34,529 bases of DNA from Alphaproteobacteria bacterium (GCA_010032545.1 RGPT01000014.1:1-34529), one strand, 5' to 3'. Counted from the stretch's first letter, positions 1 to 10,300 are shown. The notes: generated from the sequence alone by a model not told the origin. Numbers and translations are program-made.

Positions 1-452
1 GCAAGCGCCACACGCTGCTGCTGGCCGCCGGAGAGCTGGCGCGGCAGGCGCTCGCGGAAGCCGCCGAGCTGGACGATGTCGAGGAAGCGCGAGATCCGCG
101 CCTGAACCTCGGGGCCGCGGACGCCGCGCGCCCGCAGCCCGTAGGCGACGTTCTCGGCCACGGTCATATGCGGAAAGAGAGCGTAGTTCTGGAAGACGAT
201 GCCGATATTGCGCTGGTTGGCGGGCAGGTGATCGATGGTGGCGCCGTCGACCCGCACGCGACCGGCGGCCTGGCGGACGAAACCCGCGATGACCCGCAGC
301 AGGGTGGTCTTGCCGCAGCCGGACGGACCCAGCAGCGCCACGACCTCGCCGGGCTCGATGGCCAGGGTCACGCCGTCGACCGCCAGCGCCTGCCCGTAGC
401 GCACGGTCAGGTCTTCGGCGTCGAGTGTCCGCCCAGCCGGGGTCGATTGCAT
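1..452 (-). CDS. ABC transporter ATP-binding protein, partial (C-terminus beyond window edge)
   Basis: Manual reverse-complement translation from ATG at 452: MQSTPAGRTLDAEDLTVRYGQALAVDGVTLAIEPGEVVALLGPSGCGKTTLLRVIAGFVRQAAGRV...NQRNIGIVFQNYALFPHMTVAENVAYGLRARG...LPRQLSGGQQQRVALA. Walker A, Q-loop and ABC signature are present. Absent from the ORF track because the frame is open at the edge. Confidence 0.92.
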   Translation of the reverse strand, partial: MQSTPAGRTLDAEDLTVRYGQALAVDGVTLAIEPGEVVALLGPSGCGKTTLLRVIAGFVRQAAGRVRVDGATIDHLPANQRNIGIVFQNYALFPHMTVAENVAYGLRARGVRGPEVQARISRFLDIVQLGGFRERLPRQLSGGQQQRVAL

Positions 453-548
453 GCAGCCCTCCTCGGCAATACGAGGCAAGCGGCGTGCCAAGTGAAAGGC
501 ATCGCGGTGAACGGAAATCGAGGAAAGGCTGGCCGGAGTGGCCCAGTT

Positions 549-578
549 TGTGCACATACAAAACGAAAATGTGCACAT
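549..578. promoter_or_regulatory. Tandem palindromic repeat TGTGCACAT (549-557 and 570-578), candidate operator for the adjacent GntR regulator
   Basis: Two identical 9-mers containing the palindrome TGTGCACA, start-to-start spacing 21 bp, between the divergent ABC gene (start 452) and GntR gene (start 599). Confidence 0.55.
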
Positions 579-598
579 TATTCCGCCAAGGCTGACCG

Positions 599-1336
599 AT
601 GGCCGCGCTCCGCAAGAAGGTGCAGCCCCGCCGCCTGAAGGGCAATGTCGCGATCGACAAGGCCGTCTACGACGCGATCCGGCGCGCCATGCTGATGGGT
701 CGGCTGCTGCCGGGCACCAAGCTCCGGGAGCCGGCGCTCGCCCGGGTGCTGAAGGTCAGCCGCGAGCGGGTGCGCAAGGCGCTTCATCGCCTGGTTCATG
801 AAGGCTGGCTCGAAGCCGTGCCCAATCGCGGCACCTTCGTGCCGGCGCTCACGATCGAGGAGGTGCGCGAGATTTACGACGTGCGCACGATGCTCGAGAC
901 CGCGATTGTCCAGCGCCTCTGCGCCGAGCATGGCGCGCCGGCCGCCCAGCGGCTCAAGGCGCATGTCAGCGAGGAACGTCAGGCCGTCAGGACCGACGAC
1001 CGCGGCCGGCTGTTCGGCCTGTCAGGCGAGTTCCACATCCTGCTGGCCGAACTCTGCGGCAACGAGCAGCTCTCGCGCCTGCTGCGCGGGCTGCTGACGC
1101 GCTCGACCATGCATTTCTCGCTGTCGGCGCCCGAACGCTTCCACAACTGCGCCGGGCCGCACGACCATGCCGACATCGTGAAGGCGATCCTGGCGCGCGA
1201 CGCAAAAAAGGCGGCCAAGCTGATGCTCGACCACCTTTTGGGTCTTGTCGAATGGCAATCGGCGTGGCGACCGCCGCCGGATCCCGTGGCGCTCGAGGAC
1301 GCCTTTCGCGGGATCTCGGCGAAGCGCCAAGCCTAA
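599..1336 (+). CDS. GntR family transcriptional regulator (FCD-type)
   Basis: N-terminal winged-helix pattern (IRRAMLMGRLLPGTKLREPALARVLKVSRERVRKALHRLVHEGWLEAVPNRGTFV) followed by an FCD-like C-terminal domain (EVREIYDVRTMLETAIVQRL...). Confidence 0.9.
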   Translation: MAALRKKVQPRRLKGNVAIDKAVYDAIRRAMLMGRLLPGTKLREPALARVLKVSRERVRKALHRLVHEGWLEAVPNRGTFVPALTIEEVREIYDVRTMLETAIVQRLCAEHGAPAAQRLKAHVSEERQAVRTDDRGRLFGLSGEFHILLAELCGNEQLSRLLRGLLTRSTMHFSLSAPERFHNCAGPHDHADIVKAILARDAKKAAKLMLDHLLGLVEWQSAWRPPPDPVALEDAFRGISAKRQA

Positions 1337-1347
1337 AGCGCCGAGGC

Positions 1348-2355
1348 TTAGCCGAGCTTGCCCATCGCCACGGCTGTATCCGCCATGCGGTTGGAGAAGC
1401 CCCACTCGTTGTCGTACCAGCTCATGACGCGCACGAGCGTGCCGTCCATGACCTTGGTCTGGTCCATGTGGAAGGTCGACGAGTGCGGATCGTGGTTGAA
1501 GTCGATCGACACGTTAGGGGCGTCGGTCCAGCCCAGGATGCCTTTTAGCTGATTGGCGGCGGCCAGCTTCACCGCCTTGTTGATCTCGTCCTTGTCGGTC
1601 TTGCGCGCGGCAACGAACTTGAAGTCGATCATCGAGACGTTGGGCGTCGGCACGCGGATGGCGACGCCGTCGAGCTTGCCGTTCAGTTCCGGCAGCACCA
1701 GGCCCACGGCCTTGGCTGCACCCGTCGAGGTCGGAATCATGGACAGCGCCGCGGCGCGGCCGCGATAGAGGTCCTTGTGCATCGTGTCGAGCGTCGGCTG
1801 GTCGCCGGTATAGGCGTGGATCGTGGTCATGAAGCCGTGCGTGATGCCGACTGCGTCGTTCAGCACCTTGGCGACGGGAGCCAGGCAATTGGTCGTGCAC
1901 GAGGCGTTGGAGACGACCAGGTGATCCTTGGTGAGCTTGTCGTGGTTGACGCCGTAGACGACCGTCAGGTCGGCATTGTCGGCCGGCGCCGAGACCAGGA
2001 CGCGCTTGGCGCCGGCGGCAAGATGCGCGGAGGCCGAGGCCTTGGAGGTGAAGATGCCGGTGCATTCGAGCGCAATGTCGACGCCCATCGCCTTGTGCGG
2101 CAGCTTGGCGGGATCGCGTTCGGCGGTAACCTTGATCTTGCCGCGGCCGACATCGATCGTGTCGCCGTCGACCTTGACCTCGCCGTTGAAGCGGCCGTGC
2201 ACGGAGTCGAAGCGGAACAGGTGGGCATTGGTCTCGACCGGGCCGAGATCATTGATCGCCACGACCTCGATGTCCTTGCGGCCCGATTCCATGATGGCGC
2301 GCAACACATTGCGCCCGATGCGGCCGAAGCCGTTGATAGCAACCCGAACAGCCAT
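1348..2355 (-). CDS. gap: Type I glyceraldehyde-3-phosphate dehydrogenase
   Basis: [20 protein letters not shown]..., catalytic [13 protein letters not shown]-terminal [13 protein letters not shown]. Start placed at ATG 2355 rather than the upstream ORF start. Confidence 0.97.
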   Translation of the reverse strand: MAVRVAINGFGRIGRNVLRAIMESGRKDIEVVAINDLGPVETNAHLFRFDSVHGRFNGEVKVDGDTIDVGRGKIKVTAERDPAKLPHKAMGVDIALECTGIFTSKASASAHLAAGAKRVLVSAPADNADLTVVYGVNHDKLTKDHLVVSNASCTTNCLAPVAKVLNDAVGITHGFMTTIHAYTGDQPTLDTMHKDLYRGRAAALSMIPTSTGAAKAVGLVLPELNGKLDGVAIRVPTPNVSMIDFKFVAARKTDKDEINKAVKLAAANQLKGILGWTDAPNVSIDFNHDPHSSTFHMDQTKVMDGTLVRVMSWYDNEWGFSNRMADTAVAMGKLG

Positions 2356-2368
2356 GTCTCTTCCTCCG

Positions 2369-4299
2369 TTAACTCGCCAGGCGGCGCGCCTCTGCGGCGA
2401 TCGCCTCGGCAGTGATGCCGAAATGCTTATAGAGATCGGTGGCCTTGGCCGACGCGCCAAAGCCCTTCATGCCGACAAAGGCGCCCCGGCTGCCGAGCCA
2501 GCGCTCCCAGCCGAAGCCGATCGCGGCCTCGCAGGCGACGCGGATCGTGCCGTCGTCGCCCAGTACCGTGCGTTGATACATAGCGTCCTGTGAGGCGAAA
2601 AGTTCCCACGATGGCATCGACACCACGGCCGCGGCGATGCCGTCCCTGGCCAACAGGTCGCGTGCGGCGAGCGCCAGTTGGACCTCGGAACCCGAGGCGA
2701 TCAGGCGAACGCCGGCGGATGGGTCGCCCGCCAGAATGTAGGCGCCACGGGCGCACAGGTTCTCGTCACCGGCGCCGCGCACGGTCGGCAGGTTCTGGCG
2801 TGTGAGCGCGAGCACACTCGGCGTATGCAGCGACTCAAGCGCGAGTTGCCAGCACTCTGCTGTCTCGATGGCGTCGGCCGGGCGCAGCACCCGGAGGTTG
2901 GGAATGGCACGCAACGCCGCCAGGTGTTCCACCGGCTGGTGCGTCGGGCCGTCTTCGCCCAGGCCGATCGAATCGTGGGTCATCACATAGATGACGCGCA
3001 GGCCCATCAGCGCCGATAGGCGGATGGCGCCACGGCAATAGTCGGTGAAAACCAGGAACGTGCCGCCATAGGGGATCACGCCGCCATGGAGTGCCATGCC
3101 GTTCATGGCTGCGGCCATGGCATGCTCGCGGATGCCGTAATAGATATAGCGGCCGGAGCCGTCGGTCTTGGTGAAAGGCCTGAGACCTGCCGTCTTCGTG
3201 TTATTCGAGCCCGTGAGGTCGGCCGAGCCGCCGATCGTGTCGGGCAGCACCGGGTTGATGACTTCCAGCACTTCCTGGCTCGACTTGCGGGTCGCCCACG
3301 CAGGTTTGTCCGTTGCCATCTTGGTCTTGAAGGCCGCAATCGCCTCGCCGACCGAAGCGGGAATGTCGCCGCGCTGGCGGCGGGCGAACTCCGTCCGCTC
3401 CTCGGCACTCACCGCCAGGCCGAGAAAATCGGCTCGGGAATGTCGAACGGGCCGTGGCTCCAGCCGAGCTTCTGGCGGGCACCGGCGATCTCGTCCTTGC
3501 CGAGCGGCGAGCCGTGCGTGGCCGCGGTGCCAGCCTTGGTCGGCGCGCCGTAGCCGATCACCGTCTTGCAGGCGATCAGCGACGGCTTGTCGGTGACGTT
3601 GCGCGCCTTGCGGATGGCGCGGGTCACCGCGTCGGCATCGTGGCCGTCGACCGCCAGCACATGCCATCCCGCGGCGGCGAAGCGCTTCTTGTGGTCCTCG
3701 GAGGTGCTGAGCGACGTGGCGCCGTCGATCGAAATGCCGTTGTCGTCGAACAGCACGATCAGACGGCCGAGACCGAGATGGCCGGCCAGCGTGATCGCCT
3801 CCTGCCCGACGCCTTCCATCAAACAGCCGTCGCCGGCGATGACATAGGTGAAGTGGTCGACGAGATCGCGCCCGAAGCGCTCGGCCAGCAAGCGCTCGGC
3901 GATGGCGAAGCCCACCGAATTGCCGAGCCCCTGTCCCAGCGGGCCGGTCGTGGTCTCGATGCCGCTGGCATGGCCGTACTCGGGATGGCCGGCGGTTCGG
4001 CTGCCGAGCTGGCGGAAGTTCTTCAGCTCGTCGAGCGTCATATCGGCATAGCCGGTCAGATGCAGCAGCGAATACAGCAGCATCGAGCCGTGGCCGGCCG
4101 AGAGGATGAAGCGGTCCCGGTCGGGCCAGTTGGGCTCGGATGGGTCGAACTTCAGGAATTTCGAGAACAGGACGGTGGCGACGTCCGCCATGCCCATCGG
4201 CATACCGGGATGGCCCGAGTCCGCCTGCTGCACGGCGTCCATGGCGAGGGCCCTGATGGCGTTTGCCATGTCGCGGTTGGCGGCGGTCTGTTCGGTCAT
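2369..4299 (-). pseudogene. tkt: Transketolase, interrupted: N-terminal part 3409-4299 and C-terminal part 2369-~3430 lie in different frames
   Basis: N-part [40 protein letters not shown]...[20 protein letters not shown]-part [20 protein letters not shown]...[12 protein letters not shown]...[23 protein letters not shown]...[19 protein letters not shown]. Frames switch near 3420-3432 and about 17-20 expected residues are missing. Confidence 0.88.
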
Positions 4300-4465
4300 A
4301 ATGTGTGTGCGCCGTATGGTTTTTGGGGGCGGCGCGCAACATGCCGACCGCACTTTGGCCCGTCAATGCGCAAAACCTCGCGCGCTGCCAACATCTTGCG
4401 GCAACGGTTGCTCCACAGGGCCTAGATGTTGACCGGTCCCGGCCCCGCAACTTATTCTTTCCCTC

Positions 4466-4750
4466 ATGGAGCATATGCAGCCGGGAGACCAACTGCGATC
4501 CGCCGGCGCGGGGACGACGTCCAAGGCAATCAGCGCGAAGGACCGCGTGGACAGTGCGCTCAGCCGCCTGGAATCGATGGTCGAAGAGCGGTTGCGCGCC
4601 GAATCGACCCGTGCCGACGAGATGGCCAAGCGCCTCAGCAAGCTGGAACGGCAGCACGATGAATTGAAGAAGGTTGCGATGGACGTCGAAGGGCGGCTGG
4701 AGCGGGCGATGGAATACATCCGCTCGCTGCTCGCCGCCGACCAGGAATAG
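4466..4750 (+). CDS. Small coiled-coil protein (DUF4164-like) upstream of zapA
   Basis: MEHMQPGDQ...[69 protein letters not shown]: heptad-rich; position immediately before zapA. Confidence 0.7.
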   Translation: MEHMQPGDQLRSAGAGTTSKAISAKDRVDSALSRLESMVEERLRAESTRADEMAKRLSKLERQHDELKKVAMDVEGRLERAMEYIRSLLAADQE

Positions 4751-4857
4751 CCGATCCACCGGGCCACCCAACGCCGGTGATGCTTCGCCGTCCGCGACGT
4801 GGCAGAGTAAGCGTCCCCTCGAACGCCGATAAGGCGCAAAAAAAGGAGTAGCGGACA

Positions 4858-5190
4858 ATGCCGCAGGTTTCGATTCAGATCGCCAATCGTTCCTATGAGC
4901 TCGCCTGTGGCGACGGCGAGGAAGATCGCGTGCAGGAACTCGCCGCCTATGTCGACGAAAAGGTCTGCGAGTTGCGCAAGCAATTGCCCGGCGCGCCAGA
5001 AATCAAGCTGATGGTCTTCGCCTCGCTCCTGCTGGCCGAAGAAAGCCGCGAAGCGCGTGGGGTGGCCAAAGCAGCGGAGAATGCGCGCGCAAGCGCCACC
5101 GACAGCGCCGAGACGCTGGCCACGGCGCTTGAGGACCTGATCACGGCCCGGGTCGACAAGATGACGAAGAAAGTGAGCGGCGCTGCCTGA
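4858..5190 (+). CDS. zapA: Cell division protein ZapA
   Basis: [62 protein letters not shown] matches the ZapA family; AAAAAAAGGAG upstream. Confidence 0.92.
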   Translation: MPQVSIQIANRSYELACGDGEEDRVQELAAYVDEKVCELRKQLPGAPEIKLMVFASLLLAEESREARGVAKAAENARASATDSAETLATALEDLITARVDKMTKKVSGAA

Positions 5191-5221
5191 CCGCCGGGCC
5201 CGCACCGTATTATAGATTATA

Positions 5222-5410
5222 GGTGGCGCATTGCGGTGCCTGCCCCGAGTGCCTAGATTGAAGGCGGGGCGGATTTCTGCGCGGCGCGTGGTTCGCTTAA
5301 AACCCCGGGGCCAATAAGAACTCCCGGGAACTGTTCCTGGTTGGGATCTTGGTCCCGATCACACGGTGCCCACCTGCACTAGCAGGCTCTGGAGGTCTTA
5401 CGAACTATCG
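5222..5410 (+). ncRNA. ssrS: Probable 6S RNA (boundaries approximate)
   Basis: Noncoding stretch between zapA and the 5-FCL (ygfA) gene, the conserved location of 6S RNA in many proteobacteria. Internal pairing potential includes GCCTGC near the 5' side and GCAGGC near the 3' side. An AT-rich TATTATAGATTATAGG tract just upstream could supply a -10. No covariance model was run. Confidence 0.65.
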
Positions 5411-5450
5411 GCCCATCGTGGAGCCGCCCCACCGTTATCGCCGTCCAGAT

Positions 5451-5870
5451 GTGAGCCCGATCGACTCCAAAAGTTCCTTGCGCACCGCCATGCTCGCTTG
5501 GCGCCGCGCGCTCTCCGAGGAGGAGCGTAGCGCCGGCGCCGCCGGGCTGCTTGCAACCATGCGGCGAGAACGGCCGATCGAAGCGGCGGAAGTGATTTCG
5601 GGCTTCTGGCCGATCAAGGACGAAATCGACATCCGGCCGTTGATGGCCGAGCTGCACGACAAGGGCTGCCAACTGGTGCTTCCGGTCGTGCAGGGGCGGG
5701 GCCTGCCGCTGCTGTTCCGCTCCTGGCGTCCGGGCGATCCGCTCGAAGCCGGCGTCTTCGGCACCCTGCAGCCGTCGGCGCAGCAAAAGACGCTCGAGCC
5801 CGATGCCCTGTTGGTCCCATTGCTGGCATGCGATGCGGAGGGCTGGCGCCTGGGCTTTGGCGGCGGGTTC
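5451..5870 (+). pseudogene. 5-formyltetrahydrofolate cyclo-ligase, C-terminally truncated at an apparent deletion junction
   Basis: GTG start gives VSPIDSKSSLRTAMLAWRRALSEEERSAGAAGLLATMRRERPIEAAEVISGFWPIKDEIDIRPLMAELHDKGCQLVLPVV...LLVPLLACDAEGWRLGFGGGF. Similarity stops where the family motif GFGGGYYDR would continue. Confidence 0.8.
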
Positions 5871-6612
5871 CCCGAGGCTGCGCCGCGATCTTGCACTCGA
5901 TTTCGTGGTCGTGAACGGCGAGAACGCTGCGGCGGGCTTCGGCATCACCGCCAAGATATGCGCCGAGTTTCATGAGGCCGGCGTCGATTGCATCACCACC
6001 GGCAACCATGCCTGGGACCAGCGCGAGATCATTCCCTACATGGCGCAGGACAAGCGGGTGTTGCGGCCGATCAACTTTCCCCCCGGTACGCCGGGCTGGG
6101 GCGCCAATCTGTTCCAGACGTCCCGTGGCCAGAAGATCGTCGTCATCAATGTGATGTGCCGGCTGTTCATGGACGCCCTCGACGACCCGTTCCGTGCGCT
6201 CGATGCCGAACTCGCCAAACATGCGCTGGGTCGGACGGCTCACTTCATCCTCGTCGACGTCCATGGCGAGGCGACCAGCGAGAAGCAGTCTTTGGGTCAC
6301 TACTGCGATAGCCGTGTGTCGGCTGTGCTGGGCACTCACAGCCATGTCCCCACGGCAGACTCCTGGGTGCTGCCCGGCGGCACTGCCTATCAGACCGACG
6401 TCGGCATGTGCGGGGACTACGATTCCGTGATCGGCATGAAGAAGGACGTCGCCGTCCAGCGCTTCATCCGGAAAATGCCCGGCGAACGCCTGTCGCCGGC
6501 CGAAGGCGAGGGAACTTTGTGCGCGGCACTGGTCGAAACCGACGACAAGACCGGCCTCGCCCGGTCGATTCGGCCCCTGCGCATGGGCGGCCGCCTACCG
6601 CCTGCCGGTTAG
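5871..6612 (+). pseudogene. YmdB-type (TIGR00282-like) metallophosphoesterase lacking its N-terminus
   Basis: LRRDLALDFVVVNGENAAAGFGITAKICAEFHEAGVDCITTGNHAWDQREIIPYM...GTHSHVPTADSWVLPGGTAYQTDVGMCGDYDSVIGM. The expected N-terminal metal-binding motif (typically ...FxGDVVGRxG...) is absent. Confidence 0.82.
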
Positions 6613-6663
6613 GTCGCAGTATGTTGTAGCCCGCAGGGGGCTTCGGCAGCTATTAGAAGTGTC

Positions 6664-6756
6664 ATGAAGACGGTCATTGACGGCCTGGGGAGAAATCGGC
6701 ATCCTGTTGATGTTAAACGATTTTTCGCTGCGTTGGCGAACTGTGTTCATGGTTAG
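6664..6756 (+). CDS. Candidate 30-aa small ORF (or part of a small RNA) upstream of yebC
   Basis: ATG...TAG encodes MKTVIDGLGRNRHPVDVKRFFAALANCVHG, followed 6 nt later by a terminator-like hairpin. No convincing Shine-Dalgarno and no recognised homologue. Confidence 0.3.
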   Translation: MKTVIDGLGRNRHPVDVKRFFAALANCVHG

Positions 6757-6762
6757 AGGGGG

Positions 6763-6790
6763 CGTCGGAATCTAGGTTCCGACGTTTTTT
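6763..6790 (+). terminator. Rho-independent terminator (first of a tandem pair)
   Basis: CGTCGGAA-TCTAGG-TTCCGACG followed by TTTTTT. Confidence 0.85.
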
Positions 6791-6791
6791 A

Positions 6792-6819
6792 GCGGGGGCT
6801 TCGGCCCCCGCCTTTTTTT
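6792..6819 (+). terminator. Rho-independent terminator (second of a tandem pair)
   Basis: GCGGGGGC-TTCG-GCCCCCGC followed by CTTTTTTT. Confidence 0.9.
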
Positions 6820-6914
6820 GTCCGCAAGCCTGCCTGTGCGGTCTCTGATCCTCCCAAAACCCACGAGAAGTGGTATAGGCAGGCCACCAAATCACTTAAT
6901 CTGGTTGTCGGGCG

Positions 6915-7673
6915 ATGGCGGGGCATTCCCAATTCAAGAACATCATGCACCGCAAAGGGCGCCAAGACGCCCAGCGGGCAAAGATCTTTACCAAGATCAT
7001 CCGTGAAATCACCACGGCGGCGCGGCTGGGTGCCGCCGACCCTGGTGCCAATCCGCGCCTGCGCGCCGCCGTGATCGCGGCGCGCGACGCCAACATGACG
7101 CGGGACACGATCGATCGCGCCATCAAGCGCGGCTCGGGTTTGGACGCAGACGCCAACTACGACGAGGTCCGGTACGAGGGCTATGGGCCCGGCGGCGTGG
7201 CGCTGATCGTCGAGGGGCTGACCAACAACCGCAATCGCACCGCGGGCGAGGTCCGGTCGAGTTTCAGCAAGTACGGCGGCAACCTGGGCGAATCCAACAG
7301 CGTGTCGTTCATGTTCGACCGTTTGGGCGAATTTCGCTTTCCGCTGTCGGCCGGAAGCGCCGACGACGTCCTCGAAAAGGCGATCGACGCCGGCGCCGAC
7401 GATGTCGTGAGCGGTGAAGGCGAGGGCGGGATGCACGAGATCTATTGCGCCCAGGACAGTTTCAATTCGGTGCGCGAAGCGCTCGAAAGATCGCTCGGCC
7501 AGCCGTCGACCGCCAAGCTGACCTGGCGGCCCAAGACGACGACACCGGTCGACGGAGAGACGGTGCAGGCACTCTTCAGCCTGATCTCGGCGCTCGAGGA
7601 CAACGACGACGTTCAGAACGTCTACGCAAACTTCGAGGCATCGGACGATGCTCTTGCGAAGTTCGCGGCCTGA
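6915..7673 (+). CDS. yebC: YebC/PmpR family transcriptional/translational regulator
   Basis: [73 protein letters not shown]...; full length (252 aa). Confidence 0.96.
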   Translation: MAGHSQFKNIMHRKGRQDAQRAKIFTKIIREITTAARLGAADPGANPRLRAAVIAARDANMTRDTIDRAIKRGSGLDADANYDEVRYEGYGPGGVALIVEGLTNNRNRTAGEVRSSFSKYGGNLGESNSVSFMFDRLGEFRFPLSAGSADDVLEKAIDAGADDVVSGEGEGGMHEIYCAQDSFNSVREALERSLGQPSTAKLTWRPKTTTPVDGETVQALFSLISALEDNDDVQNVYANFEASDDALAKFAA

Positions 7674-7684
7674 GGCGTGATGCA

Positions 7685-8176
7685 ATGAGATTGATCGGCC
7701 TCGATCCCGGTCTGCGATTGACCGGCTGGGGCGTGATCGATGTCGAGGGCAACCGTTTGCGACATGTCGCGCACGGCGTCGTCAAGGTGGCGGTCACGGG
7801 AACCCTGGCGGAACGGCTGCACGCGCTTTTCGACGGCGTGGCGGGCGTCATCGAGGAGCAGCGCCCGCAGGAGGCCGCGGTTGAGGAGACCTTCGTGAAC
7901 GTCAATCCGGGTTCGACCCTGAAGCTCGGTCAGGCGCGCGGTGTCGTCATGCTGGCGCCCGCCCGGGCCGGCCTGCCGGTTCACGAGTACGCGGCCAACC
8001 TCGTAAAGAAATCCGTGACCGGCGCGGGCCATGCCGACAAGCACCAGATTGCCATGATGGTTGGCCGCCTGCTGCCCGGCGTCGACGCCACCAGCGACGC
8101 GGCCGATGCGCTCGCCGTCGCGATCTGCCACGCCCACCATCGCGCCACGGCCAAGCGCATCGAGGCGGCGCTATGA
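7685..8176 (+). CDS. ruvC: Crossover junction endodeoxyribonuclease RuvC
   Basis: [25 protein letters not shown]...[27 protein letters not shown]...[19 protein letters not shown]. Confidence 0.96.
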   Translation: MRLIGLDPGLRLTGWGVIDVEGNRLRHVAHGVVKVAVTGTLAERLHALFDGVAGVIEEQRPQEAAVEETFVNVNPGSTLKLGQARGVVMLAPARAGLPVHEYAANLVKKSVTGAGHADKHQIAMMVGRLLPGVDATSDAADALAVAICHAHHRATAKRIEAAL

Positions 8177-8781
8177 TCGCCAAGCTCAAGGGCGTGGTCG
8201 ACTCGGTCGATACCGACAGCGCCATCGTCGACGTTGGCGGCGTCGGCTATCTCGTTTCGGCTTCCGCCCGGACCTTGCGCGATCTCGTGGTCGGTGCACC
8301 GGTTGCGGTGCTGGTCGAGACCATCGTGCGCGAGGACGCGATTGCGCTCTACGGATTCCTGGAAGTCGCGGAACGCGACTGGTTCCGCATCCTGACGACC
8401 GTGCAAGGTGTGGGTGCGCGGGTGGCGCTGTCGATCCTCTCGACGCTCTCGCCCGACGAGATCGCCCGCGCCATCGCGGCCCAGGATCGCGCCACGCTCA
8501 GCCGGCCAGGCGGCGTCGGACCGAAGCTCGCCGCGCGCCTGGCCACCGAACTCAAGGACAAGGCGGCTGCATTCGGGATCGCCTCGCCCACGTCGAAGAC
8601 GCCGGAGTCCTTGGCGGTACCTGCCGGTTCGCTCAACGAGGATGCCGTGTCGGCGCTGGTGAACCTGGGCTATCGCCGGGTCGAGGCTTTCGGTGCGGTG
8701 GCGCGCGCGAGCCAGCGGCTGGGTGCCGAGGCCAAGCTCGACGCGGTGATCCGCGCCGGCCTGCAGGAACTGGCGCGATGA
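8173..8781 (+). CDS. ruvA: Holliday junction branch migration protein RuvA
   Basis: [28 protein letters not shown]...[25 protein letters not shown]...[17 protein letters not shown]; between ruvC and ruvB. Confidence 0.96.
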   Translation: MIAKLKGVVDSVDTDSAIVDVGGVGYLVSASARTLRDLVVGAPVAVLVETIVREDAIALYGFLEVAERDWFRILTTVQGVGARVALSILSTLSPDEIARAIAAQDRATLSRPGGVGPKLAARLATELKDKAAAFGIASPTSKTPESLAVPAGSLNEDAVSALVNLGYRRVEAFGAVARASQRLGAEAKLDAVIRAGLQELAR

Positions 8782-9836
8782 CCGGCGCGCCCGATCGCCT
8801 GATCGCGCCCAAGCGCGCCGAAGAGGACACGGCTGAACTCGCCCTGCGCCCGCAGACTCTTGAAGACTTCATCGGCCAGAAGCAGGTCCGCGAGAATCTG
8901 AGAATCTTCATCGCTGCGGCCAAGGCCCGCGGCGAGGCACTTGACCACGTACTGTTCCACGGTCCTCCCGGGCTCGGCAAGACGACGCTGGCGCAGATCG
9001 TGGCCCGCGAGATGGGCGCGGGCTTTCGTGCCACATCGGGGCCGGTGATCCAGAAAGCCGGAGATCTTGCGGCGCAACTCACCAACCTGCAGCCATACGA
9101 TGTCCTGTTCATCGACGAGATCCATCGCCTCAACCCGGCGATCGAGGAAGTGCTCTATCCCGCCATGGAGGATTTCCAGCTCGACCTGATGATCGGCGAA
9201 GGGCCCGCCGCCCGCTCTGTCCGCATCGAGCTGCCGCCGTTTACGCTTGTGGGAGCCACGACGCGGTCCGGCCTGATGACGCGGCCGCTGCGCGAGCGTT
9301 TCGGCATTCCGCTGCGCATGATTTTCTACGAACCTGCCGAACTCGAGACGATCGTGCAGCGCGCGGCACGCGTGTTGAAGATGACTCTGTCTCAGGACGG
9401 CGCGGCGGAGATCGCCAAGCGCTCGCGCGGCACGCCACGCGTCGCCAACCGGCTGCTCCGCCGCGTGCGCGACTTCTCGGCCGTGGCGGGGCAAGCGGTG
9501 GTAAACGCCCGGGTTGCCGACGACGCTCTGGTCCGCTTGGAAGTGGACGGACGTGGCCTCGATGCCATGGATCGTCGCTACCTCGCTTGTATCGCCGAGA
9601 ATTACGGTGGCGGACCCGTCGGCGCAGAGACGCTGGCGGCGGCTCTGTCCGAGCAGCGCGACGTGATCGAGGATGTGATCGAGCCCTACCTGATGCAGCT
9701 TGGCCTGTTGATGCGGACGCCGCGAGGCCGGCTGTTGTCCGAGGGCGGCTATCGCCACCTTGGCGTGGCCGTGCCCGCGGATCAGAAGCGGCAGCTCGAC
9801 CTACTGGCGGTGGGCGACCCGGTGGAGGAGGCGTGA
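8778..9836 (+). CDS. ruvB: Holliday junction branch migration DNA helicase RuvB
   Basis: [59 protein letters not shown]...[23 protein letters not shown]. Confidence 0.97.
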   Translation: MTGAPDRLIAPKRAEEDTAELALRPQTLEDFIGQKQVRENLRIFIAAAKARGEALDHVLFHGPPGLGKTTLAQIVAREMGAGFRATSGPVIQKAGDLAAQLTNLQPYDVLFIDEIHRLNPAIEEVLYPAMEDFQLDLMIGEGPAARSVRIELPPFTLVGATTRSGLMTRPLRERFGIPLRMIFYEPAELETIVQRAARVLKMTLSQDGAAEIAKRSRGTPRVANRLLRRVRDFSAVAGQAVVNARVADDALVRLEVDGRGLDAMDRRYLACIAENYGGGPVGAETLAAALSEQRDVIEDVIEPYLMQLGLLMRTPRGRLLSEGGYRHLGVAVPADQKRQLDLLAVGDPVEEA

Positions 9837-9856
9837 GCCCGCCCACCACAGGCCGT

Positions 9857-10300
9857 ATGGCCGAAGGCGTCCATGTCCTTCCTCTCCGGGTCTACTACGA
9901 GGACACCGACGCCGCCGGCATCGTCTACTATGCCAATTGGCTGCGCTTCCTCGAGCGCGGCCGCACTGAATTGCTGCGGATGCTCGGCCAGGAGCACAGC
10001 GCCCTGCGCGAGGAGCAAAATGTCCACTGGGTCGTGCGCCGCTGTGCCATCGACTACCTGAAGCCTGCCCGGCTCGACGAGACGATCGAGGTTGTCACCA
10101 GCTGCGGGGAATTGCGCGGTGCCTCGCTGGACATGCTTCAGCACGCGCGCCGAAGCGACGAAATCCTGGTCCGCGCCGAACTGACTGTCGCCTGCATGGG
10201 CGTGGCTGGCCGGCCGGTCCGGCTGCCGCCGCTCGTGCGGGCCGCCCTGGCCCGGGTTTCCGGGAGCAGCCCGCCCCGCTCACGCCATATTCGGATATAA
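9857..10300 (+). CDS. ybgC: Tol-Pal system-associated acyl-CoA thioesterase (YbgC family)
   Basis: RVYYEDTDAAGIVYYANWLRFLERGRTELLRMLG; hotdog YEDTD motif; immediately upstream of tolQ. Confidence 0.93.
   Translation: MAEGVHVLPLRVYYEDTDAAGIVYYANWLRFLERGRTELLRMLGQEHSALREEQNVHWVVRRCAIDYLKPARLDETIEVVTSCGELRGASLDMLQHARRSDEILVRAELTVACMGVAGRPVRLPPLVRAALARVSGSSPPRSRHIRI

Noticed and set aside
3405-3435. Programmed ribosomal frameshift in tkt
   Set aside because: No slippery heptamer was evident, and coding content (about 17-20 residues) is missing, so a shift alone would not restore the protein.
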